From NCBI RefSeq assembly GCF_000337555.1, contig NZ_AOIO01000003.1:1-42884 (forward strand): a DNA stretch of 42,884 bases, written 5' to 3'. Below are positions 8,237 to 16,859 of this stretch, piece by piece. Both the position numbers and the translations under genes were made by a program. The first letter of the stretch is position 1, and each line of letters begins with the position of its first letter. Under the pieces are notes generated by a model. That model had not been told where the DNA came from. It did not search any database and worked only from the letters and a program-made list of their open reading frames with translations. Source of the stretch: Natrialba asiatica DSM 12278. Its GTDB lineage: Archaea > Halobacteriota > Halobacteria > Halobacteriales > Natrialbaceae.

Positions 8237-8620
8237 ATGGACCACCAACAGATTAACCCATGGGAGTGGCAAGACGAGTTCGGCTATTCCCAAGCGATCG
8301 AAACCAAAGACGGTGAGCGCGTTCTGTACTGCGCTGGCCAGACGTCGATGGACGCCGACGGGAACCCTGTCCATCCCGACGATATGCGTGCTCAGACCAG
8401 CAAAGTAATAGAGAACATCGAAACGGTCCTCGCTGACGCTGACTTCGGTCTCGACGACGTCGTCCGAATCGACTGTTATACCACGGACGTCGATCGCCTC
8501 TTCGAAAACTGGGACCTAATCACGGATCGCTTCGAGCAGCCGGGATGCACGCTACTGGGCGTAGAGCGTTTAGCCTTCCCAGAACTACTGGTCGAAATCA
8601 AGGCGACGGCGGTGCGATAA
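8237..8620 (+). CDS. RidA/YjgF-family protein
   Basis: The 127-residue protein has the RidA (YjgF/YER057c/UK114) layout: LYCAGQTSMDADGNPVHPDD, IENIETVLADADFGLDDVVR, IDCYTTD and LGVERLAFPELLVEIKATAV. The arginine of the RidA imine-hydrolysing site normally lies in a segment like C-R-xx-V-E; here it aligns with GVERLAFPELLVEI and is not clearly kept, so it may belong to the Rid subgroups of unknown activity. A strong SD (GGAGG) 7-11 nt upstream sets the start at 8237. The next gene begins 1 nt after its stop, so they form an operon. Confidence 0.85.
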   Translation: MDHQQINPWEWQDEFGYSQAIETKDGERVLYCAGQTSMDADGNPVHPDDMRAQTSKVIENIETVLADADFGLDDVVRIDCYTTDVDRLFENWDLITDRFEQPGCTLLGVERLAFPELLVEIKATAVR

Positions 8621-8621
8621 C

Positions 8622-9560
8622 GTGCGAATCTTCATCGCAGGTTCGACGGGCGTCATCGGGCGACGGCTCGTCGCCCAATTCGTCGACCACGGACACACCG
8701 TCGTTGGATTGACACGCGACGACCGCGGTGATGACATCGTCGAAGCACGCGGCGGTGACCCCTACCGCGGTGACTTGTTCGACGAGGAGTCGATGATCCG
8801 CGGCGCGAAGGATGCGGATGTCGTTGTTCACGCGGCCACGGCGATTCCAACCGACGACCCAACGCCTGAAGAGTGGGCTCTCAACGACCGAGTCCGGCGC
8901 GAAGGGGCGCACGTACTTACCACAGCAGGTGCGGAAGTCGGTGCCGATCAGTACCTCCAGCAGAGCATCGTCTGGGTGGCTCGCCAGCCAGGTGGAGCGG
9001 CGTTCGACGAGGAGTCGCCACTCGATCCCGACTCGATAACGCAGTCTGCAGTCGATGCCGAGGAGATCGCGCTGGAGGCTGGCGAAAACTACGGCTTCGA
9101 CGTCGGGGTGGTTCGGTGTGGGTATTTTTACGCGCCAGATGCCTATCACACTCGAGCACACGGCGAAGCCCTCGTTCGGGGGAAGCAACCGATCATCGAA
9201 GGGTCGGAAGATGCGAAAATCTCGCGTATTCACGCGAGTGACGCTGCCAGCGCATTTGTTGCTGTGGCAGAGGCGGGCGAGAGTGGGGTCTGGCACGCCG
9301 TCGATGACGAGCCGGTCAGTGCCGCCGCGTTCTCTACGTCGCTCGCAGAGCACCTCGACGCGCCCGTTCCGAAGCGAGTGTCGGCGGAGACTGCTCGTCG
9401 ATCGGTCGGCGATATTCAAGTAAAATTGCTCACGAATCCGATGCTGACGTCGAACAGTAAATTACGAACCGAGGCCGGTTGGGAACCAGCGTATCCAACG
9501 TATCAAGACGGACTGAACGACGTCGTCGAAACGTGGGGAGAAGAAGGATATCTTCCGTGA
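8622..9560 (+). CDS. NAD-dependent epimerase/dehydratase (extended SDR)
   Basis: From a GTG start the 312-residue protein reads MRIFIAGSTGVIGRRLVAQF, an extended-SDR Rossmann motif (GxTGxIG). It has DADVVVHAATAIP where the family has VVHLAA, a downstream SIVWVAR strand, and RCGYFYAPDAYHTR in the C-terminal substrate half. The usual YxxxK pair is not evident in its normal place, so it may be an atypical SDR lacking standard epimerase chemistry. It follows the RidA gene by one base and is surely co-transcribed. The substrate is unknown. The GTG start is favoured by the tight spacing. Confidence 0.82.
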   Translation: MRIFIAGSTGVIGRRLVAQFVDHGHTVVGLTRDDRGDDIVEARGGDPYRGDLFDEESMIRGAKDADVVVHAATAIPTDDPTPEEWALNDRVRREGAHVLTTAGAEVGADQYLQQSIVWVARQPGGAAFDEESPLDPDSITQSAVDAEEIALEAGENYGFDVGVVRCGYFYAPDAYHTRAHGEALVRGKQPIIEGSEDAKISRIHASDAASAFVAVAEAGESGVWHAVDDEPVSAAAFSTSLAEHLDAPVPKRVSAETARRSVGDIQVKLLTNPMLTSNSKLRTEAGWEPAYPTYQDGLNDVVETWGEEGYLP

Positions 9561-9565
9561 TTCCT

Positions 9566-10078
9566 ATGAGAACAGTAGACTCGAAAGATGGAACTTCGAT
9601 CGCATTCGACCGTTCGGAAGACGAATCGCCAGTCGGCTTAGTATCCGGTGCATTAGGAGTCCGCTCGGCGCCGGTGGTGAGACAATGGCTTCGAGTCTCG
9701 CTGTCGACTTCACGGTCGTCACCTGCGACCGACGGGGCGAGGCGATAGCGGGGACACGGAACCAATATGGTCGAGCGGGAAGTGGAGGGCCTGACCGCAC
9801 TCGTGGACGGAGCGAGCGAGTCAGCGTTCGTGTACGGAATGTCATCTGGTGCGGTCCTCGCCCTTGAGGCGGCGAACCGCGGGCTCAACATCATGAAACT
9901 CGCATTGTACGAACCACCGTTCATCGTCGAGAGTAGTCGGCCACCAATTCCCGAAGAACACTTGACACGACTTGACGAATCGATTTCGTCCGATCGCCGC
10001 GGCAACGCGGTCGAGTTCTTCACGACGGACGCAGTCGGCGTTTCTCCCGAGGCCGTCGCTCAGATGCGAACCGTAATA
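9566..10078 (+). pseudogene. Alpha/beta hydrolase relic, two frameshifts, 3' end lost
   Basis: The relic begins MRTVDSKDGTSIAFDR at 9566. It changes frame near 9680 to read LAVDFTVVTCDRRGE, and changes back near 9765 to read VEREVEGLTALVDG, SAFVYGMSSGAVLALEAA and KLALYEPPFIV. This is the order of haloarchaeal alpha/beta hydrolases: start, TCDRRG loop, nucleophile elbow G-M-S-S-G (Ser in place), then the YEPP motif. An intact relative would continue to about 260 residues with the catalytic Asp/His region; that part is absent. After AQMRTV the sequence passes into methyltransferase-like sequence. Confidence 0.72.
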
Positions 10079-10079
10079 A

Positions 10080-10556
10080 GCGGCTGTCGTGCGACGGCGG
10101 TCGACCCAGCCCCGATATGATCGAGCTGACGCGATGCAACAACAGCGATGCGGTTGAAGCCGATAGACTGGCTGTTCGCGACGCGAGTGCTGAAAACTTG
10201 CCGTTTCCTGATACTACGTTCACGTGCGCTACGATGACGGAGGTTCTCGGACACCTCTCAAATCCGGTCGTGGTACTGATCGAGATGTATCGGGTTCTCG
10301 AAATCGGTGGCCGAATCGTGATCGTGGTAGCGACACAGAACTGCGCGGAACGGACGCAGCACCCGAACCAGCGGCGTCCCGAATGCACTTTTACGAAAGT
10401 GATGCTCTCGAACGGTTGGCTATTGAAGCAGGATTCGGGAACGTGCAGGTCGAGCGTCGCAATTTACGACCATCCGCTCGGGACGTCGGAATCCCGGACC
10501 AGTATCTCTCTCTATTCGACTACCCTGTTCGATTTTTGCTCGCTCTGAAGAAATGA
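10080..10556 (+). pseudogene. SAM-dependent methyltransferase relic, 5' truncated and frameshifted
   Basis: The reading GCRATAVDPAP, then after a frame change near 10110 DMIELTR, ASAENLPFPDTTF, MTEVLGHLSNPVV and LIEMYRVLEIGGRIVIV, is the class I (UbiE/Methyltransf_11) order after motif I. A second frame change at about 10340-10375 gives MHFYESDALERLAIEAGFGN and DYPVRFLLALKK to a stop near 10556. The N-terminus with the GxGxG motif is missing and the two frameshifts rule out a normal product. It is joined directly to the hydrolase relic. Confidence 0.7.
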
Positions 10557-10586
10557 GAATGAACCAGTATGTTACTATTCTGGCAT

Positions 10587-11033
10587 TCAATCGAGGTCGT
10601 AGCGGGCCGCCCACGCGTAGAGGAATTGGAATGCGGGGTCTAGCTCTTTCGCTTTCTGTGTCGGTTCGTATTCGACGTGCGGTGGTATTTCGTCGTAGGA
10701 GTGTCGGGAGACGAGTTCGGCATCGGTGAGTTCGGTCAGACGCTCTGAGAGGACCTTCGGGGTCGCACCGGTCGCGTCTTCTAATTCGTTGAACCGCACC
10801 GGTCGCCGTTCGCAGAAGAGAAAGTACAGGATCGCCATGGCGTGAGCGTTGGTTACCAAATCGAGAAGCTCACAGACTGTCGTATGCAGTTCCTCCGGTG
10901 TTTCATCGATGTGCGGCACATCGTCGAGCAAGTCGAGGTGCGCTTCGACCACAGCGTGAGAATCGAGGTCCGGTGGAGCCGCCGTCGACTGCTCTGGTGT
11001 TTGCGGTGACTCGGTCTCGTCTGAGCGGTTCAT
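10587..11033 (-). CDS. HxlR-family winged-helix regulator
   Basis: The 148-residue protein has an acidic, disordered first third and then the HxlR winged helix: NAHAMAILYFLFCERRPVRF, NELEDATGATPKVLSERLTE, LTDAELVSRHSYDEIPPHVEY and EPTQKAKEL. HxlR proteins are dimeric repressors or activators, often responding to electrophiles or redox stress. It is transcribed away from the SDR gene at 11193, and the 159-base space between them would be the natural operator site. Confidence 0.88.
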   Translation of the reverse strand: MNRSDETESPQTPEQSTAAPPDLDSHAVVEAHLDLLDDVPHIDETPEELHTTVCELLDLVTNAHAMAILYFLFCERRPVRFNELEDATGATPKVLSERLTELTDAELVSRHSYDEIPPHVEYEPTQKAKELDPAFQFLYAWAARYDLD

Positions 11034-11192
11034 GTCGTCGTTTTCGCAGAGCGCGAATTTAGCTGTTCTGTGGTCGCCGTAACGACACTAGTACTCCACT
11101 CACCAGGGGGTCGCTTTCTTCGGAGTAAGTTGCATTCTACCAGGATACTTGACAATATATATTCACCGCCAGCATAGGTCATCGTAGGTAGC
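11034..11192. promoter_or_regulatory. Divergent promoter region, HxlR regulator / atypical SDR
   Basis: This gap separates divergent starts at 11033 and 11193. A TATA-like TATATAT lies at 11156-11162, 31-37 nt before the SDR start. The divergent regulator-target layout suggests the HxlR protein binds here. No single clear inverted repeat stands out. Confidence 0.45.
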
Positions 11193-11918
11193 ATGAACGA
11201 GAGCAACACTTCGAGCGTCCTCGTCACTGGCGCGAGCGGCCGTACAGGGCGTGAAATCCTCCGCGAGTTGAACGATACATCGTTTCACGTGCGTGCACTC
11301 ACTCGGTCGGCGACGAACCGCGAGTCATTGAGGGAGGCCGGTGTCGACGAGGTCGTCATTGGCGACCTACTCGAGCAATCGGATGCACGGAGAGCTGTTG
11401 AGAACTGTGATGCCATCCTGTTCGCCGCAGGTTCGAGCCTTTCGACTGGGCTGTTGCGACCAAGTCGGGTCGTCGACGGGGACGGGGTACTCAATCTCGT
11501 CGAAGCCGCGGTTCGCGAGGACGTTGGTACCTTCGTATTTCAGAGTTCGATCGGCGTCGGTGACTCACGGTTGGGAATGCCGCTGTGGGCCCGACTGATC
11601 GTTCTTCGGTGGACCGTGCGCGAGAAAGAGCGTGCTGAACGAGCCCTTCAAGACTCGGGACTGGAATACGTCGTTATCCGTCCCGGCTGGTTAACTGATG
11701 ACCCTGCGACGAACGATCTCCTGATCACCGAAGGTGGAGGACGCATGACTGGATCGGTTCCGCGAGCGGATGTTGCTTCGCTCATGGTAACTGCACTCTC
11801 CACCCCCGATGTGCTCAATCGGACGTATGAGGTCGTCGCTCGAGACACGGCGGAGCAGTTCAACCCGAGCAGACAAACGACCGTTGAGTGGAACCACAAT
11901 GCTCCATCTCGAACGTAG
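11193..11918 (+). CDS. Atypical SDR, NAD(P)-binding (NmrA/YtfG-like)
   Basis: The 241-residue protein opens with SVLVTGASGRTGREILREL, a Rossmann nucleotide motif, then VRALTRS, VVIGDLLEQSDARRAV, CDAILFAAGS, FVFQSSIGVG, LQDSGLEYVVIRPGWLTDD and a Val-Pro-Arg-x-D-V-A segment (VPRADVASLM). This is the pattern of NAD(P)H-binding atypical SDRs (SDR_a5/NmrA-like), which often act on quinones or sense redox state and lack classical YxxxK chemistry. Its divergent HxlR neighbour fits an electrophile or quinone response. The start at 11193 puts the cofactor motif at residue 9. Confidence 0.85.
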   Translation: MNESNTSSVLVTGASGRTGREILRELNDTSFHVRALTRSATNRESLREAGVDEVVIGDLLEQSDARRAVENCDAILFAAGSSLSTGLLRPSRVVDGDGVLNLVEAAVREDVGTFVFQSSIGVGDSRLGMPLWARLIVLRWTVREKERAERALQDSGLEYVVIRPGWLTDDPATNDLLITEGGGRMTGSVPRADVASLMVTALSTPDVLNRTYEVVARDTAEQFNPSRQTTVEWNHNAPSRT

Positions 11919-12019
11919 TCAACAGATGGACGCTCTTCCGTAGGAGATTGCTGACACTGTTGAGTGGCGACTGTCGAGTCGAAGGGACAAGAGCACCCCC
12001 TCAGCGGTGCTCGACACAA

Positions 12020-12345
12020 ATGATTCCGCTAGATGTGTTTGAGTCGGAATCGGTCACAGCGGACCTGTTGGCGCAGGTTCGCTGGCGCGACGGTGTGACC
12101 CGTCCTCGCTGCCGTTCTGACCTGACGGCAGAAACGGCAGCAATGGACACTTCCAGCGGTAGCTCTGTGAGAATTGCAACCGCACGTTCAATGACAAAAC
12201 CGGCACAATTTTCGCTCACTCGAAGATTGCCCACCGCCGGTGGTTGTTCTCGATCTACGCGTTCCTCCGGTTTAACGCGAGTCTCCGACAACTACAGTGC
12301 GAAATCGAGGTCACACAAAACGATGTACCGGCGACCGAGTGCCCA
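12020..12345 (+). pseudogene. IS1595-family transposase remnant (N-terminal half)
   Basis: From ATG 12020 the sequence reads MIPLDVFESESVTADLLAQ and VRWRDGVTRPRCRSDL. Other frames continue CENCNRTFNDKTGTIFAHSK, IAHRRWLFSIYAFLRFNASL and RQLQCEIEVT, then HKTMYRR. This is the zinc-ribbon and linker part of haloarchaeal IS1595-type transposases. It has at least two frameshifts and a TAG inside the coding frame, the first zinc-ribbon cysteine is changed to Arg, and the DDE catalytic domain is missing. Terminal repeats were not found. Confidence 0.75.
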
Positions 12346-12860
12346 TTCGGGATGACTTTCTCGATGCCGTCGGGGTGCTATTCCTACGCGGCCCCGCTGG
12401 GCGTGACTGGACGCTTGAGCCGATCTTTGAAGCGTTGACGCGGTACGAATTGAGTGTATCGACGAACTGCGCGAGTTGCGGAATGAGGTATGCACAGTCG
12501 ACGGCCCGACGGCGTCGCTCAAGCCGTTCCTAAACCTCGAGACCTACAAGCCGGTGTTCTCGTTCAGCTGACTGTCACACCCCCGACTCTGGGACGCGGT
12601 TCGACAGTGTCCAATAAAGTTGGAAAACGGAACACGTCCGAACGGCGTCCGACACCGCCGATCGCGGAACGCGAGATGTTCTTTTCTGTCTATCTCTGAA
12701 CGCGGCCGCAGGATTACAAGCATATGGTTGTAATTCCAGAGGACCGATCCGTGTGGATCCGTCCCACTCCTTGTCCAATATCGTTAGACCTGGATGTGAG
12801 GGGTATTCTCGTACGCCTTGATGAACGCTACCACGGCGTTCGACCGGTTGCCGTCGTGGA
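12346..12860. other. Gene-free stretch at the boundary of the sugar-acid island
   Basis: No gene is convincing here. Short frames such as one reading RDDFLDAVGVLFLRGPAGRD near 12345-12450 and a minus-strand piece ending NAVVAFIKAYENTPH near 12790-12850 look like remnants, but I cannot name them. The segment lies between a decayed transposase and a very GC-rich operon, so it probably marks an old rearrangement junction. Confidence 0.45.
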
Positions 12861-13955
12861 TTAGTCCACCCTGTACTCGTCCGCGCCCGCAAAGGCCATC
12901 CCGTGGCCCGGCTGGTCCGGCGGCTGGATCTCGCCGTCCTCGACCGAAACGGGGGCGGCGAGCAGCTCGTCCAATACGGTCGAATGGTGCTCGATGTAGG
13001 GGACGTTGTCGACGGCACGTGCGAGGTGGGCGTGGAGCGGTTCGATGTAGTGGGGCGACACGGCGAGGCCGGTCGCGGCCGCCTGCTCGGCGACGTTCAT
13101 CCACGGCGTGATCCCACCCACGCGGCAGACGTCGGGCTGGACGTAGTCCACCGCGTCCTGCGCGATCGCCTGCCGGAACTGCGTCTCGTTGTAGAAGTTC
13201 TCGCCGGTGGCGATCGGGACATCGATTCGGTCCCGGAGGTCGGCATACGACGCGTAGTCGCCCTTGGGGAGCGGTTCCTCCAACCAGGTTATCGCGACGT
13301 CGTCCAGGCGCCCGGTCAGGTCCCGCGCCTCGGGCACCGTGTACGAGCAGTTGGCGTCGAGCATCAGGTCCAGGTCGGCCGGGAGCGCGTCCCGGACGGC
13401 CCGCACGCGCTCGACATCGCGGTCGACCGACGACCCAACCTTCATCTTCATCCCCGCGAACCCATTCTCGGCAATCTTCCGCGCGTTCTCAACGAGGGTG
13501 TCGGCATCGTACTGGAGCCAGCCACCGTCCGTCTCGTACATCCGTACCGGTTCCCGGCTCCCGCCGAGCAGTTCACACAGCGGGAGCCCCGTGACCTTCC
13601 CGAGTAGGTCCCAGACGGCGACGTCGACGGCCGCGGCGGCGAACTCGCTGATGCCCTCCCGTCCGATGAACGTCGTCTCCCCGCGCAGGTTCGAGCGCAC
13701 GGTCCGCGGGGCGACTGGCTGTCCCTCCAGTAGCGGGACGAGTACGTCGTCGAGGAACTGCTTCGTCGCCGCGCCGCCGCGGCCGATGGTGTAGGTGAAT
13801 CCGAGGCCGCGGTGACCGTCCTCCGATTCCAGGGTGACCGCGATGACCTCCAGCGTGTCGAACGACTGCGTGGCGTCCTCCAGTGCCTGCTCGTTCGGGA
13901 CGCGGTAGAAGTCGGTGTCGGCTGTGCGTATCGTATCCGTCGCTGTCCAGCTCAT
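12861..13955 (-). CDS. Enolase-superfamily sugar-acid dehydratase (mandelate racemase/MLE family)
   Basis: The 364-residue protein has the mandelate-racemase subgroup residues in order: K170-x-K172 in GMKMKVGS, metal ligands D200 (MLDANC), E226 (WLEEPL) and E252 (ATGEN), the Asp-His dyad D275 (QPDVCRVGG) and H302 (SPHYIEPL), and E322 (YIEHH). This set fits a Mg-dependent acid-sugar dehydratase that removes a proton next to the carboxylate and eliminates water to give a 2-keto-3-deoxy acid. The substrate could be galactarate/glucarate, a hexonate, or a 6-deoxyhexonate such as rhamnonate/fuconate; sequence alone does not decide. It is the last gene of the long minus-strand run, 69 nt after lutAB. 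Confidence 0.88.
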   Translation of the reverse strand: MSWTATDTIRTADTDFYRVPNEQALEDATQSFDTLEVIAVTLESEDGHRGLGFTYTIGRGGAATKQFLDDVLVPLLEGQPVAPRTVRSNLRGETTFIGREGISEFAAAAVDVAVWDLLGKVTGLPLCELLGGSREPVRMYETDGGWLQYDADTLVENARKIAENGFAGMKMKVGSSVDRDVERVRAVRDALPADLDLMLDANCSYTVPEARDLTGRLDDVAITWLEEPLPKGDYASYADLRDRIDVPIATGENFYNETQFRQAIAQDAVDYVQPDVCRVGGITPWMNVAEQAAATGLAVSPHYIEPLHAHLARAVDNVPYIEHHSTVLDELLAAPVSVEDGEIQPPDQPGHGMAFAGADEYRVD

Positions 13956-14024
13956 GGCTCGTTCAGACGTCTCCTTCCCGGTACAAATCAGTTTCCCGCG
14001 GCCGGAGGCGACCCGTGGCTGCGA

Positions 14025-16238
14025 CTACCGGCGTTCGGGGTCGAGCAGCTCGACCGGGTGGCGCGTCCCAGGGGACAGCAGCGAGTCGAGTTGCTCCATA
14101 CAGGAGGTGCCGCTAGCGATAACCGTCCGCTCGGCGGCGGCCTCCTCGAACTGGTCGGCCAGCGTCTCTCCGACGTCTATGCTCAGGTCGTAGTACTCGC
14201 TCTTGTAACCGAAGCTCCCAGCCATCCCACAGCACTCGACGTCGGAGGTGAGCACGTCGTACCCGAGCCGCTCAAGCACCGCCTCAGTGTACCCCTCCAA
14301 GCCGAGCGTTCGCTGCTGGCAGTGGCTGTGGTACGCGACGCCGTCGCCGTCTCCCGCGGGCAGGACGTCGGAATCCGCACCGTTCTCCAGCAGGCCGTAG
14401 GCGTACTCCAACACCTCGTAGCTGTTCCCGTCGAGCCGCTCGTACGCAGCTTCGGGGAGCAGCTTCTCGTACTCCCGGCGGAACATCGCCAGGTCGCTGG
14501 GCTCGACGGCGACCACGTCGTACCCGTCCTCGACGTACGTCAAGAGCGACGCCGCGACGGTCTCGGCCTTCTTCTCGGCCGTGGCGATCATGCCCTGGGA
14601 CAGCGGTGCGCGGCCGGAGCCGCCCACGTCCGGGACGACGACCTCGCAGTCGAGCGCCTCCAGCACGCGAACTGCGGCCTTCCCGCGCTCCGCCCGGACG
14701 TAGTTCGTGTACACGTCCGGATACAGCGCGACGCGGCGTTCCGGATCGGCGACGCGGGGCTCGCGCGACGCCGCCCACTCGCGGAGCGTCGTGCGCCGGA
14801 ACTCCGGCAGGTCGCGCCGGGCGTCGATCCCCAGAACCGACTCCATCGCCTTTCGCGCGAGCCCCGTCGAGGCGACGGCGTTCGACAGCGGCGCGGTCGC
14901 GCTACCTATCCTCGCCACCGTCTCGAAGTTCCCGAAGAAGCGCTTGCGGAGCGGCGTACCGGGCTCCTCCTCGTCCGGCACGAGGCCGTCGACTAGCACG
15001 TCGTCGAAGCCGGGGTCCTTCCCGCGGTTGATGCGGTCCCGAACGACCGTGTTAATCCCCGGGATGTCGATCTTCACCGGACAGGCGTTCACGCAGCGGG
15101 AGCAGCCGGTACAGAGGTCGTTGAACTCCGCCGCGACGTCGTTGCTCTCGATCCCGGCCTCCCAGCCGGTGGCGATGCCGCCCGTGTACGTCTCGCCGCC
15201 GAAGGCGTGGCCGCCGACGGACTGGAAGTTCGAACACGAGTTCGCACAGGCCCCACATCGGATGCAGTACAGCGTCTCGCGGAGGTCGTCGTCCTCGCGC
15301 ATCTCTCGCCGCCCGTTGTCGAGCAGCACGAGGTGGAAGTCGCGGTCCGCATCGCCGTTCCCGAAGTGCGGCTCGTCCCTGCCGTCGAAGCCGATCGCAG
15401 GCGTGTCGACCGGCGGTGTCAGCAGCGACAGGTACTGCGGGATGTCTTGACCCGTCGCCGACCGCGAGATGAGCTCCGCGAACGGCTCCAATTCCGCGAT
15501 CGATGGGATGATCTTCTCGATCCCGGCGACGGCGACGTGCGTGTCGGGGATCGACGCGCACTTGCGGGCGTTGCCCTCGTTGGTCACCAGCGCTATCGAT
15601 CCGCTCTCGGCTATGACGAAGTTCGCGCCCGTGACCCCGACCTCGGCGTCGTCGATGCACTCGCCGAGGTACTCCCGTGCAAACGCCGTCAGCTTCTCCG
15701 CGGAGTCGAGCGGCTCGTCCGGGTCGAACTCCTCCTCAAACAGCTTCGTGATCTCCTCGCGGGACTTGTGGAGTGACGGGCCGACGATGTGCGACGGCAC
15801 CTCCTCGGCGACCTGAATGACGAACTCGCCGAGGTCCGTCTCCCAGACGTCGAGCCCGTCGGCCTCCAGGGCCTCGTTCAGATCCATCTCCTCGGTAGTC
15901 ATTGACTTCGACTTCACGACGCTGTCGGCGTCGACGTTGTCGGCCACCTCGGCGATGTACCGGTTCGCGTCCTCGGCGTCGTCGGCGACGTACACCGTCC
16001 CGCCGTTCGCCTCGACGGCCTCCCGTGTTCGGTTGATGAGTTCGGGGAGGCGCTCGATCGCGTCCTCTTTTATCGCTCGCGCCTGGGAGCGGTTGTCCTC
16101 GTGTGCGCCTTCCCCGACGGCTTTCACCGCGTCGTACCGTTCCGTGTTGAATAGGCGCGTGTTCTCCTTTATCTCGTCGCCTTCCGATTCGAGCAGCGTG
16201 CGGATGCGGTCGGCATCCAGTTGTTGTGAGTCACTCAT
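14025..16238 (-). CDS. LutB-LutA fusion: iron-sulfur 2-hydroxyacid (lactate-type) oxidation protein
   Basis: The 737-residue protein joins two Lut components. Residues 1-395 match LutB/YkgF: an LUD domain (KSKSMTTEEMDLNEAL, VGVTGANFVIAESGSIAL) followed by two ferredoxin-type clusters, C325-C328-C331-C335 (CIRCGACANSC) and C376-C379-C382-C386 (CTGCSRCVNACP). Residues from about 455 match LutA/YkgE, with CCG-type cysteine motifs (YHSHCQQRTLGLEG, DVECCGMAGSFGYKSEY). The first CCG motif of LutA seems degenerate (LYPDVYTNY). With LutC it would form the LutABC complex that oxidises L-lactate or a related hydroxy acid to the keto acid in the cytoplasm. Its start overlaps the lutC stop by 8 nt, proving co-transcription. 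Confidence 0.9.
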   Translation of the reverse strand: MSDSQQLDADRIRTLLESEGDEIKENTRLFNTERYDAVKAVGEGAHEDNRSQARAIKEDAIERLPELINRTREAVEANGGTVYVADDAEDANRYIAEVADNVDADSVVKSKSMTTEEMDLNEALEADGLDVWETDLGEFVIQVAEEVPSHIVGPSLHKSREEITKLFEEEFDPDEPLDSAEKLTAFAREYLGECIDDAEVGVTGANFVIAESGSIALVTNEGNARKCASIPDTHVAVAGIEKIIPSIAELEPFAELISRSATGQDIPQYLSLLTPPVDTPAIGFDGRDEPHFGNGDADRDFHLVLLDNGRREMREDDDLRETLYCIRCGACANSCSNFQSVGGHAFGGETYTGGIATGWEAGIESNDVAAEFNDLCTGCSRCVNACPVKIDIPGINTVVRDRINRGKDPGFDDVLVDGLVPDEEEPGTPLRKRFFGNFETVARIGSATAPLSNAVASTGLARKAMESVLGIDARRDLPEFRRTTLREWAASREPRVADPERRVALYPDVYTNYVRAERGKAAVRVLEALDCEVVVPDVGGSGRAPLSQGMIATAEKKAETVAASLLTYVEDGYDVVAVEPSDLAMFRREYEKLLPEAAYERLDGNSYEVLEYAYGLLENGADSDVLPAGDGDGVAYHSHCQQRTLGLEGYTEAVLERLGYDVLTSDVECCGMAGSFGYKSEYYDLSIDVGETLADQFEEAAAERTVIASGTSCMEQLDSLLSPGTRHPVELLDPERR

Positions 16239-16743
16239 TATCCCTGACGATGATGACGTGGACCTCCTCCGGTCCGTGGACGCCCTGGACGAGCGCGCCC
16301 ATGTCGCCCGTCGAACTCGGCCCCGTCGCGAGGATGAACGACTGCCGATCCGCCTCGAACTCCGCCCGGAGCCAGCCGAAGGCGTCCGACAGATCCGTCC
16401 GCAGGTCGCTCGCCCTGACGACGACTACGTGCCGCTCCGGGTACAGCGCGACGAACTCGTCGCCCTCGGCCCGGGACTCGACCGCGACGGTCCCCAGCGA
16501 GGCGATGCCCATGCGCGACCCGCTCACGCCTGTCACCGCCTCCCTGAGCCGGGAGGGCGACGGATCGAGCGTCACCGGCGCATCCGCGAGCGAGAGACCG
16601 TCGAACGGTAGTTCGGCCCCGACTGCGGGGGGCTCGATCAAGTCGGCCACCGTCGACGCCAGCTCGTCGGGCACAACGGCGGTCGACGCCGTATCTAGGC
16701 GTGACAGCGACTGCTGAAACTGCTCCACCGAACCCGTGCTCAT
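16231..16743 (-). CDS. lutC: LutC-like LUD-domain protein
   Basis: The 170-residue protein has the LUD fold signatures of LutC: LSLADAPVTLDPSPSRLREA, VSGSRMGIASLGTVAVES, ERHVVVVRASDL, SFILATGPSSTGDM and the end GVHGPEEVHVIIVRDNE. LutC is the third, clusterless subunit of the lactate utilisation complex. The start at 16743 is the ATG that gives a normal-length protein; the open frame extends far upstream without family resemblance. It is the first gene of a tight pair with the LutB-LutA fusion. Confidence 0.88.
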   Translation of the reverse strand: MSTGSVEQFQQSLSRLDTASTAVVPDELASTVADLIEPPAVGAELPFDGLSLADAPVTLDPSPSRLREAVTGVSGSRMGIASLGTVAVESRAEGDEFVALYPERHVVVVRASDLRTDLSDAFGWLRAEFEADRQSFILATGPSSTGDMGALVQGVHGPEEVHVIIVRDNE

Positions 16744-16859
16744 ACCTTCTCCATGGATTGTATCGAAATAAGTCTTGCATTGTTCCCGTCCGTCCCGTCC
16801 AAGGGTCGGCCCACTGGACCAACGGTTCGTGGCGACTTCACAGTCGACCCCACGGCCGC

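Noticed and set aside
13812-14996. Plus-strand open frame of nearly 400 codons opposite the Lut fusion gene
   Set aside because: Arg/Val/His-rich translation with no motif; it mirrors the LutA half on the other strand.
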